64,000 nt of DNA from Acidobacteriota bacterium (GTDB lineage Bacteria > Pseudomonadota > Alphaproteobacteria > Caulobacterales > Hyphomonadaceae), in NCBI GenBank assembly GCA_016712445.1, contig JADJRB010000002.1, forward strand, positions 620,001 to 684,000. Reading direction: 5' to 3'. Positions 25,721 to 33,575 of this stretch are shown here, in pieces. Every line of letters begins with the position of its first letter. Within the stretch, counting starts at the first letter, position 1. The position numbers and the translations under genes were made by a program. The notes under the pieces are model-generated. The model ran no database searches and had not been told where the DNA came from. It saw nothing but the letters and a program-made list of their open reading frames with translations.

Positions 25721-27178
25721 ATGACCAATTTCCAATCCTTCGGCCTCGCGCCGCGCGTTGAAACCGCGCTGACCGCGGCCGGCTACACTGCCCCGACCCC
25801 GATCCAGACCCGCGCCATCCCGCTGATCCTGTCGGGCCGCGATGTCATGGGGCTTGCCCAGACCGGCACCGGCAAGACGCTGGCCTTCGCCGCGCCGATC
25901 CTCGACAAGCTGGTGCGCAACCAGTCGCCCGCCCCGCACAAGGGCGCGCGCGTCCTCGTGCTTGCCCCCACCCGCGAACTCGCGAGCCAGATTGCGACGT
26001 CGTTTGAAACCTACGGCGCCGGCCTCGGTCTGCGCATCGCGATGGTTTGCGGCGGCGCCAAGATCGGCCCGCAAATTCGCAAGCTCGAGCGCGGCGTACA
26101 TGTCCTGATCGCCACACCTGGCCGCCTGATCGACCTGATCGACCAGCGCGCCGTGGGCCTGAAAGATGTCGAGGTCCTCGTCCTCGACGAGGCCGACCAG
26201 ATGCTCGATCTCGGCTTCATCCACGCCCTGCGCGCAATCGCAAAGCATGTGCCGACGAAGCGCCAGACACTGTTCTTCTCGGCCACGATGCCGAAGCTTG
26301 TCGCCACGCTCGCCCAGCAATTCCTGAAGGATCCCGCCGAGGTCGCGGTCGCGCCCCCGGCGACGACGGCCGAGAAAGTCGAACAGCGCATCTGCTTCGT
26401 CGAACAGGGCGCCAAGCAGGCCCTGCTGGCTCAGACCATCCGCCAACCTGAAGTTCGCACCGTGCTCGTCTTTACACGGACGAAGCATGGCGCTGATGCC
26501 GTGGTGCGCCGGCTCGCGGCCGAGCACATCGACTCGGTTGCCATCCATGGCAACAAGAGCCAGTCTCAGCGCGAGCGTGCGCTTGAATCGTTCAAGAACG
26601 GCCGCGTGCCGGTGCTGGTGGCGACCGACATCGCCGCGCGCGGCATTCACATCGACGGCCTGACCCACGTCATCAACTTCGACCTGCCGGAAGTGGCCGA
26701 GCAATATGTCCACCGCATTGGCCGCACTGCGCGCGCCGGGGCGACCGGCATTGCCATCTCCTTCGTCTCGAAAGACGAGCGCGACTACCTGCGCGCCATC
26801 GAAAAGCTCGTCGGCCATCGGCTTGCCGAGCGCCCGGCTGGCGAGACGGAAGCGGATGATCGGGGTTCACGCAAACCGCAACAGCAGAGCCGCAAACCGC
26901 AAGGTCAGCATCGCGGCCAGGGCGGCGGTCATCGCCGCGCCGAGGGCAATGGCGAACGCCGGCCCCAGCAGGCCACCGGTGAACGCCGTCCGCAACAGGG
27001 CGGCGAACGCCGCGCCCAGGCCAGCGGCGAGCGTACCGCCGGCAACGGCGGCCACTTCCAAAGGATCGCAGGCGGCCAGGGTGGCGGCAAGCAGGGCGGC
27101 CAAGGCGGCCCCCGCCGCGGCGGCCCCAGCCAGGGGAACGGCCAGCGCGCCCGCCGCCCGGAACGCGCCGGCGCCTGA
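25721..27178 (+). CDS. rhlE: DEAD-box RNA helicase, RhlE type
   Basis: This is a 485-residue ATP-dependent RNA helicase. The motifs occur in order: Q-motif FQSFGL...PTPIQTRAIP, motif I AQTGTGKT, motif Ia PTRELASQ, motif II VLDEADQMLD, motif III SATMPK, then VFTRTKHGAD, ATDIAARGIHIDG and HRIGRTARAG. The last 120 residues are a low-complexity Arg/Gly/Gln-rich tail (QGGGHRRAEGNGERRPQQ and similar) that binds RNA non-specifically. ATG at 25721 is preferred, though an in-frame TTG lies 4 codons upstream. These helicases act in ribosome assembly and cold adaptation. Confidence 0.94.
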   Translation: MTNFQSFGLAPRVETALTAAGYTAPTPIQTRAIPLILSGRDVMGLAQTGTGKTLAFAAPILDKLVRNQSPAPHKGARVLVLAPTRELASQIATSFETYGAGLGLRIAMVCGGAKIGPQIRKLERGVHVLIATPGRLIDLIDQRAVGLKDVEVLVLDEADQMLDLGFIHALRAIAKHVPTKRQTLFFSATMPKLVATLAQQFLKDPAEVAVAPPATTAEKVEQRICFVEQGAKQALLAQTIRQPEVRTVLVFTRTKHGADAVVRRLAAEHIDSVAIHGNKSQSQRERALESFKNGRVPVLVATDIAARGIHIDGLTHVINFDLPEVAEQYVHRIGRTARAGATGIAISFVSKDERDYLRAIEKLVGHRLAERPAGETEADDRGSRKPQQQSRKPQGQHRGQGGGHRRAEGNGERRPQQATGERRPQQGGERRAQASGERTAGNGGHFQRIAGGQGGGKQGGQGGPRRGGPSQGNGQRARRPERAGA

Positions 27179-27203
27179 TTCCCGTTCCGCAAATCCAATA
27201 CCA

Positions 27204-27229
27204 GCGCCCCGGCCCCAAAGCCGGGGCGC
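27204..27229 (+). terminator. Terminator of the helicase gene
   Basis: GCGCCCCGGC pairs perfectly with GCCGGGGCGC around a short CCCAAA loop, and TTTGCTTC follows on the plus strand. It lies 26 bases after the helicase stop. Confidence 0.75.
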
Positions 27230-27252
27230 TTTGCTTCGGCCCCAAGAAAAAA

Positions 27253-27275
27253 GCCGCCCGGTTTCCCGGAGCGGC
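27253..27275 (-). terminator. Hairpin terminator downstream of tRNA-Leu
   Basis: GCCGCTCCGGG and CCGGGCGGC form a stem with an AAA loop, with one bulge. On the minus strand TTTTTTCTTGGGG follows directly, placing it 14 bases after the tRNA 3' end. On the plus strand it is followed by GTTTTG and may act in both directions. Confidence 0.7.
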
Positions 27276-27288
27276 CGTTTTGAGTGAA

Positions 27289-27373
27289 TGGTGCGCTGAA
27301 GAGGACTCGAACCTCCACGCCTTGCAGCGCTAGCACCTGAAGCTAGTGCGTCTACCAATTCCGCCATCAGCGC
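27289..27373 (-). tRNA. tRNA-Leu (anticodon CAG)
   Basis: This is an 85-base class II tRNA including an encoded CCA. The acceptor stem GCGCTGA/TCAGCGC is perfect. The D-arm contains GGTAGACGC, the anticodon stem CTAGC/GCTAG closes the loop TTCAGGT with CAG at positions 34-36, a variable arm lies around GCTGCAAGGC, and the T-arm has GGTTCGAGTCC. The long variable arm and the CAG anticodon give leucine. Confidence 0.95.
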
Positions 27374-27493
27374 ACGGGGTAGAGGGCGGGGTAATAGGGT
27401 TGGCTTGGGCCGAGGTCAACGGGGAAAAGACGCAGGGTGTGTATTCCGTCGGGCCCCTTGCGGCCCTGCCCGACCCCGTCTGCTGCAACAAAA

Positions 27494-27520
27494 AACGGCC
27501 CGGCGCAGGGCCGGACCGTT
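27494..27520 (-). terminator. Terminator of the nitronate monooxygenase gene
   Basis: On the minus strand AACGGTCCGG pairs with CCGGGCCGTT (one T-G pair) around CCCTGCG, followed by TTTTTTGTTG. It lies 25 bases past the stop of the gene at 27546. Confidence 0.8.
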
Positions 27521-27545
27521 TTTCATTCTGGCGCCGGTGCCCGAC

Positions 27546-28514
27546 CTACATCTTCGAAACGCGGCCGCGGACTTCCTCGAACTGTTTCATGATGTTCTTC
27601 ACCAGTTGGTCGCAGGTCGGAATGTCGTGGATCAGTGCCTGGCTCTGCCCGGTGGTCCAGATGCCGTCATCCATGTGGCCGTCGCGCAGCACGTTCTCGC
27701 GCCCGCGCACGCCCGCCATCAGCTCTTTCACGTCTGCGAAGGTCTTGGTCGGGTCCTTCTGGATCTCGGCCACCTGGGTCGAGACACTGTTCTTCGCAAC
27801 CCGCGCCGTGTTGCGCAGCGAACGGCCGACGAGGACGGTATCGAGTTCGTTGTTCTCGACGATCTTCTTCTTCACGTTTTCGTGGATCTTGGCTTCAACC
27901 GTCGCGCAGAAGCGCGTGCCCATGTTCACGCCTTCGGCGCCCAGCGCGAGGGCGGCGAGCAGGCTGCGGCCGTCGGCCATGCCGCCCGAGGCGATCACGG
28001 GCACGTTCACCGCATCCACCGTCGCAGGCAGCAGAACGATCAGGCCGACATCGTCCTCACCCGGATGGCCAGCGCATTCGAAGCCGTCGATCGAGATCAC
28101 GTCGACGCCCTTCTGCACGGCCGAAACCGAATGGCGAACCGACGTGCACTTGTGGATCACCTTCACGCCATGTTCCTTGAACCGCGGCAGGTGATCGGTC
28201 GGCGCGCGGCCGGCCGTCTCGACGATCTTGATGCCCGACGCGATGATCGCCTCGCGGTATTCATCATACGGGATCGGGTTGATCGACGGCAGCAGCGTGA
28301 GGTTCACACCGAAGGGTTTCTTGGTGAGTTTCCGGGTCTTTTCGATCTCGTCGAACAGCTCCTGCCCGGTCTTGAACATGTGCGCCGTGATGAAGCCGAG
28401 CGCGCCGGCATTCGCCACCGCAGCGACCAGTTCGCCATACCCGACGCCCGTCATGCCGCCCATCACGATCGGCGTCTCGACGCCAAACATTTCCGTAATC
28501 CGTGTCTTCACCAT
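27546..28514 (-). CDS. Nitronate monooxygenase (2-nitropropane dioxygenase family)
   Basis: This 322-residue FMN-dependent TIM-barrel enzyme oxidises alkyl nitronates. Visible motifs are the N-terminal PIVMGGMTGVGYGELVAAVANAG, the GVDVISIDGFECAGHPGEDD stretch with the conserved His (near residue 140), VPVIASGGMADGRSLLAALALGAEGVNMGTRF (phosphate-binding loop), and a C-terminal helix. The ATG at 28514 is preferred over 28529 because GGGAG lies just before it. The family is broad and includes enzymes acting on fatty-acid derived substrates, so the true substrate is unproven. It ends in a strong terminator. Confidence 0.9.
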   Translation of the reverse strand: MVKTRITEMFGVETPIVMGGMTGVGYGELVAAVANAGALGFITAHMFKTGQELFDEIEKTRKLTKKPFGVNLTLLPSINPIPYDEYREAIIASGIKIVETAGRAPTDHLPRFKEHGVKVIHKCTSVRHSVSAVQKGVDVISIDGFECAGHPGEDDVGLIVLLPATVDAVNVPVIASGGMADGRSLLAALALGAEGVNMGTRFCATVEAKIHENVKKKIVENNELDTVLVGRSLRNTARVAKNSVSTQVAEIQKDPTKTFADVKELMAGVRGRENVLRDGHMDDGIWTTGQSQALIHDIPTCDQLVKNIMKQFEEVRGRVSKM

Positions 28515-28624
28515 CTGGTTTGCTCCCATGACCCGTCAGGCGCGGAAGGCGCCGCTTACTCGGGCAGAGATTACCGGCAGGCTCCGGACTTGGAAGGGGT
28601 CACGCGGCGGCAGGCCGCCCCGGT

Positions 28625-29644
28625 TCAGTTCTCCGCGTCGCGCAGGATGAGTCCGTAACAGGTGCGTTCCGCCGCCCTCAGGCGAACAGGCCCTTCCGGC
28701 GGCACCAGAGGTGCATCGGTTTCGGCCGCCCTCAGGATCGCCGGATAGATATAGGACTGGCGCGCCACGGCAGGCGTGTTGCCGAGCCATTCCGCCGCCG
28801 CTTCGACGACCGCCTTGGCCCGCTTTTCCGGCGCGCGGCGCAGGGCGTCGCCGGCGGCCACGCTACCGCCCCAGGTGCGGAAGTCCTTGGCGGTGAAAGG
28901 CGCCTTCATGGCGGCGCGGATGAAAGCGTTGACGTCGGCCGCTGTGATGCGACCGTCTTCAAGGTCGAACAGGTCTTCGCCGGGCCGGCCGCAGAAATCA
29001 TGCAGCTGCGCGCACAGGTCCGGGTCGTCGATCTGCTTGGTCTGGAACTTGCCGCTCTTGGACGGAAAGGCCAGTTCGAGAACGCCGTCCTTGAACTTCA
29101 GGTGCCGCGCCTGCAGCGTGGTCGCGCCGATCGCGCCGCTGCTCTCGCGGTAGCGGCGGTGCCCGATGCGCAGGCCGCTCACATCGAGCAGGCGAACGAC
29201 CACAGCCACCGCACGTTCGAACTCGTCATCCGAGTTTGCGATCGTGGATTTAAGACGCGTTCGAAGCGCCGGCAGCTTGTCGGCAAAGCGAAGCATGTCG
29301 GCAAACTTCGCGGCACCGGCCGCTTCGCCCCACTCGGGATGATAGATGTACTGGCGCCGGCCAGCGGCGTCCGTTCCGTAGGCCTGGATATGCCCCTTGG
29401 AGTCGGGATTGATCCACACACTCTGCCAGGCCGGCGGGATGACGAGGCTTTCACACCGCTGCCGCTGGGCATTGCCAAGAGAGGCACCATCCTTCCCGAC
29501 AAAACGCCATCCCTTGCCACAGCGTATTCGCCGCCAACCGGGTTTCAGCGTATCCGCTTCCCTCAGGCCGATTGCGGCTACATCCATCTTTTCCCGCTGC
29601 AGCGAAAGTGCGCCTGCGGGGTCCACCAGGGTGTCTGCGGCCAT
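28625..29644 (-). CDS. DNA topoisomerase IB, poxvirus-like
   Basis: This is a 339-residue bacterial type IB topoisomerase, which relaxes supercoils through a 3'-phosphotyrosine intermediate. The N-terminal beta domain carries RRIRCGKGWRFVG and VIPPAWQSVWI. The catalytic domain has LLDVSGLRIGHRRYRESSGAIGATTL with the active Arg, FPSKSGKFQ with the Lys, KDFRTWGGSVAAG, and the nucleophile in ARQSYIYPAI at Tyr298. All pentad positions appear present. It lies directly upstream of nothing functionally related. The DUF3008 gene precedes it by 12 bases. Confidence 0.93.
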   Translation of the reverse strand: MAADTLVDPAGALSLQREKMDVAAIGLREADTLKPGWRRIRCGKGWRFVGKDGASLGNAQRQRCESLVIPPAWQSVWINPDSKGHIQAYGTDAAGRRQYIYHPEWGEAAGAAKFADMLRFADKLPALRTRLKSTIANSDDEFERAVAVVVRLLDVSGLRIGHRRYRESSGAIGATTLQARHLKFKDGVLELAFPSKSGKFQTKQIDDPDLCAQLHDFCGRPGEDLFDLEDGRITAADVNAFIRAAMKAPFTAKDFRTWGGSVAAGDALRRAPEKRAKAVVEAAAEWLGNTPAVARQSYIYPAILRAAETDAPLVPPEGPVRLRAAERTCYGLILRDAEN

Positions 29645-29656
29645 GCGTATTGCCGC

Positions 29657-29842
29657 CTAGGATTTTTTCTTGGGGGGAAGATTCTTGCGCTTCGTTTGCG
29701 CAAGGTCCGTCAGTTCACTTTCGGACATCGACGCGTACATTTCCCTGGATGCACCTTTGAGGTCGGACTTCTTCTGCTCGCCGCGCTTGGCTGCAAGGGC
29801 AGCACCGGCCGCTTTCTGCTGGGCTTTGGATTTGGCGGGCAT
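29657..29842 (-). CDS. DUF3008 family small basic protein
   Basis: This 61-residue, lysine-rich protein begins PAKSKAQQKAAGAALAAKRG and continues with LKGASREMYASMSESELTDLA and a KRKNLPPKKK tail, an exact layout match to DUF3008. Members are small stress-type proteins with no proven function. The ATG at 29842 is preceded by GGAGAC. The 12-base gap to the topoisomerase gene suggests one transcript, hinting at a DNA-related role by association only. Confidence 0.75.
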   Translation of the reverse strand: MPAKSKAQQKAAGAALAAKRGEQKKSDLKGASREMYASMSESELTDLAQTKRKNLPPKKKS

Positions 29843-29938
29843 CGACTTGTCTCCTCGGCAGCGTTCGCCTTCTCCAGCAATGCACGGAGCCCAAGGCCGG
29901 TTCCCGGCCAGCATGCGGCTATACCTTCTGTGTGCGGC

Positions 29939-30205
29939 CTATTCTCCAGTTCCCGGTGCTTGCGCGCCGCGCGCCTTCATGATCAGCCAGCGATAGATGC
30001 CCAGCAGGTTGATGACGAACAGCACGCCGTTCTGAACGATCAACGGCAGTTCGCCTTTCATCACTCCGAAAGCCACCCAGATCAGCGAAGACGCAGCAAA
30101 AACCGCAAAGCCGTAACCGGTGACCTTGCGGCCAAAATTGGCCGAAACCATCACAGCGGCGATGATGCCGGACACCATCGCAAGATACCCGGCAAAATCC
30201 TTCAT
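29939..30205 (-). CDS. Small three-helix membrane protein
   Basis: This 88-residue protein has three hydrophobic helices (about residues 5-24, 30-48 and 53-76) and the C-terminal NLLGIYRWLIMKARG. The pattern is reminiscent of half-size SemiSWEET or CBU_0592-like membrane proteins, but no defining PQ motif is present, so no transport role is claimed. Downstream is the DUF3008 gene after 96 bases, and upstream is a LysR gene after 68 bases, all on the minus strand. Confidence 0.6.
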   Translation of the reverse strand: MKDFAGYLAMVSGIIAAVMVSANFGRKVTGYGFAVFAASSLIWVAFGVMKGELPLIVQNGVLFVINLLGIYRWLIMKARGAQAPGTGE

Positions 30206-30273
30206 TGTCGCTGCGCTCCATTCATCCGCAAACCAATGCCCGGCGCGGCGCAGCGTTCCGGCGAAGTATCCGT

Positions 30274-31188
30274 TCAGGAGGTAAGGCCTGCGATCACATC
30301 GAGGATATCGTCGATCACCGCCTGCGTGGCGGGTGACAGGGACGCATTGCGCAGCGTGACGATCGCGAGGTCCACCCGTTCGGGAAATTGCAGGCCGGAG
30401 GTCGGAAGCAAGGTCAGCGCTCCTGCGCGCAACCCACCTTTTGCGGCGAGCCGCGACGACATCCAGATCGCATCAGTGTCCTCTGTCACCTGCGCCAGGA
30501 CATGGTAGTTGTCGCTGGTGAGGTTCAGCGCGCCCAGTCCGAAGAAGCTGGTGCCCGGGTCGAAATCCGCCTGCCGGCCCACTGCGCTCGTGTGAGCCCC
30601 GATGACCGGAAACGCATTGATCTCCTCCATCGTCAGCTTGCGGCGCTTTGCCAGCGGGTGCCCCGACCGCACGATCATGTCGAACGGGATCGCCCCTGCG
30701 GGGATCACGTCGAAATCGTGGAGAGAATTCAGCGCCAGGGGCGGGCAAAGCAAAAAGTCGTAGGTCGCCGCAATCAGGTGTCCGGCGAGCGCCGCATTCG
30801 GTTGCACGTCGGTGTAGAAGCGCACGCCGGGCCGCGTCGTCAGCACGCGTGTGCAAATCGCCGCGAGCGCAACACCGGCCGGCAGCGGCGCAATGCCGGT
30901 ATACACCGTACCCGCATCACCGCCGGCTTCGGCTTTGAGCGTTTCGTCGAAATGGGCAGCGCTTTGCAGGAGATTGCGCGCGAGGCGCACCGCCTCCTCG
31001 CCTGTTCGGGTCAGGGCGGCCCCGGCGGCTCGCCTGTCGATCAGGTCCACGCCATACGCGTCTTCGGCCGCCTTGATGCTGCGGCTGAGAGCTGGCTGCG
31101 ACAGGCCGAGGCGGTCGGCCGCGCGCCCGAAATGGCCCTCCTCGCTCAGCACAACGAGATGTTTCAACTGTCTGAGCGTCAGGTTCAT
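30274..31188 (-). CDS. LysR family transcriptional regulator
   Basis: This 304-residue regulator starts with the LysR helix-turn-helix (LTLRQLKHLVVLSEEGHFGRAADRLGLSQPALSRSIKAAE, residues 3-43) and continues into a substrate-binding domain (from about residue 90) with GIAPLPAG and VRSGHPLAKRRKLTMEEI. It is divergent from the sterol desaturase-like gene, 96 bases away, and probably regulates it. The gap holds an ATC-N12-GAT pair around 31204-31222, a possible LysR site. The ligand is unknown. Confidence 0.9.
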   Translation of the reverse strand: MNLTLRQLKHLVVLSEEGHFGRAADRLGLSQPALSRSIKAAEDAYGVDLIDRRAAGAALTRTGEEAVRLARNLLQSAAHFDETLKAEAGGDAGTVYTGIAPLPAGVALAAICTRVLTTRPGVRFYTDVQPNAALAGHLIAATYDFLLCPPLALNSLHDFDVIPAGAIPFDMIVRSGHPLAKRRKLTMEEINAFPVIGAHTSAVGRQADFDPGTSFFGLGALNLTSDNYHVLAQVTEDTDAIWMSSRLAAKGGLRAGALTLLPTSGLQFPERVDLAIVTLRNASLSPATQAVIDDILDVIAGLTS

Positions 31189-31284
31189 GCGTTTTTCTTA
31201 TCGCTTTATCACTTGATATGCATTGGACGCATGAACGAGCCAGCCTGTAAACCCGTTTCCAAAGCGGATGAACCGGAGACTCAG

Positions 31285-32127
31285 ATGCCCCACCACACCT
31301 TCACCATGGCAGATGTCGGCTATGTCGTGGCGGCCACGCTCGTCATCCTCGTCGCCGAAGCGCTGGCCGGCAGCCTCAAGGGCGCGCGCTGGCGCGACTT
31401 CGGGCTTACGGCCCTGTGCTTCTTCACCAACTCTGCCGTTACCCGTCCGCTGGCGGGCCTCCTGATCGCGGGCCTGATCACGGCCGCGCTTCCTGCCTTC
31501 GCGGGCGCCCTGTCGGGCCTCTCCCTCTGGCAGTCATTCCTGCTGAATTTCCTGTTGATGGAGTTCGGCTTCTACTGGATGCACCGCTGGGCGCATGAAG
31601 GACAGCGCATCTCCTCGCGCCTCGGTTGGCTGTGGAAGATCCATCGCACTCACCATTCGGCAGACCACCTGAATGTGTCGGTCACGATGCGCCAGAACAT
31701 CTTCTGGGCCTTCGTGGTGCCCAACACCTGGGTCGTCGCGCTGGCCGTGTATCTCGGCATGGGGTCGGGCGCGGCGCTGGCGCTGCTCGTCATCTATGCC
31801 TGGAACCTGCTGACCCATACGCACTACCGGTGGGACGACGCCTTGCTGAAGTCCCGCGCCTTTCGCGTGTTCCAGCATGTGATCGTCACACCGAGCATGC
31901 ACCATTCGCATCATGGCTACGGCAAGGACGGCAAGATGTACCGGAACTATGCCGTCATGCTGTCGGCGTATGACTGGCTGTTCGGCACACTGTACCTGCC
32001 AGACGGCCGCCCGTCCCGCTACGGAGTGCCGGGTGAGCAGCCGGGTTGGGCCGAGGAAGCGTTCTTCCCGCTCACCCTGCTCGTCCCGCGCGCCCGCTCG
32101 CTCGAGCAGCCAAGCGACCCTGCCTGA
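31285..32127 (+). CDS. Sterol desaturase / fatty acid hydroxylase family protein
   Basis: This 280-residue integral membrane di-iron enzyme has four to five hydrophobic segments and the three histidine boxes of the family: HRWAHE near residue 98, HRTHH near residue 120 and HHSHHGYG near residue 200. These enzymes hydroxylate or desaturate lipids using O2. The start at 31285 has GGAG 7 bases upstream. An ATG at 31231 would add 18 residues but has no ribosome site. It faces a LysR gene and ends 24 bases before a perfect terminator. The substrate is not predictable. Confidence 0.88.
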   Translation: MPHHTFTMADVGYVVAATLVILVAEALAGSLKGARWRDFGLTALCFFTNSAVTRPLAGLLIAGLITAALPAFAGALSGLSLWQSFLLNFLLMEFGFYWMHRWAHEGQRISSRLGWLWKIHRTHHSADHLNVSVTMRQNIFWAFVVPNTWVVALAVYLGMGSGAALALLVIYAWNLLTHTHYRWDDALLKSRAFRVFQHVIVTPSMHHSHHGYGKDGKMYRNYAVMLSAYDWLFGTLYLPDGRPSRYGVPGEQPGWAEEAFFPLTLLVPRARSLEQPSDPA

Positions 32128-32151
32128 AGTTTGCCGCGGGCCCGGAAATGC

Positions 32152-32184
32152 AAAACGCCCGGACTGTCACGGTCCGGGCGTTTT
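32152..32184 (+). terminator. Perfect Rho-independent terminator
   Basis: AAAACGCCCGGAC pairs perfectly with GTCCGGGCGTTTT around TGTCACG. With the A- and T-runs inside the stem it works in both directions. It closes the sterol desaturase-like gene. Confidence 0.88.
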
Positions 32185-32680
32185 GATTGCAATCGTCTCA
32201 GTCTCGCCAGTGGCGCGAGTGACGTGACGCGATCCATAAAATTTATCCTATTTTATCAACGTATTACGCGTTAAATGGTCAACTCTTGGTCCTCGTTCCG
32301 GTGCGGATTTGGTCCACATTTTTGAGGACCCCGCCGAGATCAACTCAACCCGTCCTGCCAGATCGATACACTATGATATTTTTGCAGCTTCGGGAATCCC
32401 AGATTCATTGGCCCAGAGTGCCGGCTCGCGATCCTCTTTCTAGGCGGACCAAGTTACAAAGTTCGCAAGCCATTAGCGGGGACTGACAAAGTTCGAATTC
32501 ACGCCACCAGCAAGAGTATGCCGTAGACGTATTTTTTGCTCGGCCTGCAGACAGCGCAATACTGCCCCCGTGCTTGATCCCCAATTGTTGCGGCGAACCT
32601 CCCGAAGCGACGCAGCTAAAGAATTAGTCGCCCCTTACCCGGGCCAGCCGGACTTTGGAGTTTCTTGCCGACTTGGTTCT
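32185..32680. other. Gene-free AT-richer stretch at the edge of the respiration region
   Basis: No credible reading frame was found on either strand. Base composition is visibly more AT-rich than the flanks (for example CATAAAATTTATCCTATTTT around 32236). It contains a short inverted repeat, GGTCC/GGACC, at 32311-32330 and a direct 10-base repeat, ACAAAGTTCG, at 32456-32465 and 32486-32495, spaced exactly 30 bases. No tRNA, integrase or attachment site was recognised. It may be decayed sequence left by an old insertion. Confidence 0.5.
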
Positions 32681-33295
32681 TTAGCAGTTTCCGACCGTTA
32701 ATCGGGAAAAGCTCCGACGCACCATTTCCTGTCCTCGTTCTCTGAGATCTAGCAAATCATCATCCCGGCCTGAGATAGCGCACTCCGTTGCAACGCCGAG
32801 CATCAGCCGCAGGTACAGCACGGCGTCTTCCTCGCAATTGATAGCCGGGTTGATCGTGGCGTCTGCCAGCCCCTTTCTGATCAACAGTCCGACCTCGTCC
32901 AACAAATCCGACTTAGCTATGGCGACTGCATTACGCATGGCCGGAAGGTCCGGAATATGGGCCGACAGTATTTCAAAAAACGCCGCCTGTTCAAAATCCG
33001 CCGAAGCGGCTCTCACATGGGCCGAAAAATGATGCATCAAGGCATCAATCCCATTGTGATTCACCAAACAGAGCTCAGATGTCAGGTGCTTGCGCCGGGC
33101 ATTCAGATAGCGGACCGCCGCAACCAGCAGCCCCTCTCTGGAACCGAATCGCTGATAGGTCTGCCCCCGGCTATAGCCCGCGAGTCGGCCGACTTCTTCA
33201 CATGTCAGCCCCTGAATTCCGACTCGGACCGCGACGCGGCAGGCTGCAGACAGGAGCTGGCTCTCGGACCTCAGTCGGCGCTGAGGTTGTGACAT
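32681..33295 (-). CDS. TetR family transcriptional regulator
   Basis: This is a 204-residue regulator. Residues 8-55 form the TetR helix-turn-helix (LLSAACRVAVRVGIQGLTCEEVGRLAGYSRGQTYQRFGSREGLL). The rest is a helical effector domain. The start is the ATG at 33295, because upstream codons lie in the divergent promoter region and show no regulator-like sequence. The gene faces the diiron protein at 33576 across 280 bases, which contain a perfect palindrome at 33470-33485, so local repression of that gene is likely. Confidence 0.88.
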   Translation of the reverse strand: MSQPQRRLRSESQLLSAACRVAVRVGIQGLTCEEVGRLAGYSRGQTYQRFGSREGLLVAAVRYLNARRKHLTSELCLVNHNGIDALMHHFSAHVRAASADFEQAAFFEILSAHIPDLPAMRNAVAIAKSDLLDEVGLLIRKGLADATINPAINCEEDAVLYLRLMLGVATECAISGRDDDLLDLRERGQEMVRRSFSRLTVGNC

Positions 33296-33469
33296 CCGAA
33301 CTTCGTACACGGAATTCCTCCGTCGTTTACGACCTTGCCAGACAATACCGCCAAGGGCTTCTTGTCCATCTGGAGACGATCCGTCCGAACAAGGCAGGCT
33401 CAACTACTTTTCCTGCTGCCCGGAATTTCGAGATCCCGAAGACGTGGAAAGTATGTCACGCCCCCAAAG

Positions 33470-33485
33470 ATGACGCATCCGTCAT
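33470..33485. promoter_or_regulatory. Candidate TetR operator
   Basis: ATGACG-CATC-CGTCAT is a perfect 6-4-6 palindrome in the divergent region between the TetR gene and the diiron oxygenase gene, 90 bases before the latter start. An AT-rich stretch that could hold a promoter follows it. Confidence 0.4.
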
Positions 33486-33575
33486 TTTCCGTATATCCTT
33501 TATTTTTTGTACCGATAGCGTCCCTCCACTGGCGCGAAATCGAGACGCCAAGTCACGATAAAGGGAGAAACGACG

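Noticed and set aside
26867..27367. Minus-strand Ala-rich frame over the helicase tail and tRNA-Leu
   Set aside because: It reads through a tRNA gene and a terminator, and its low complexity mirrors the RGG-rich helicase tail on the other strand.
32185..32680. CRISPR array or tRNA attachment site in the gene-free stretch
   Set aside because: Only one 10-base repeat pair is present, with no repeat-spacer series and no tRNA fragment or integrase gene nearby.
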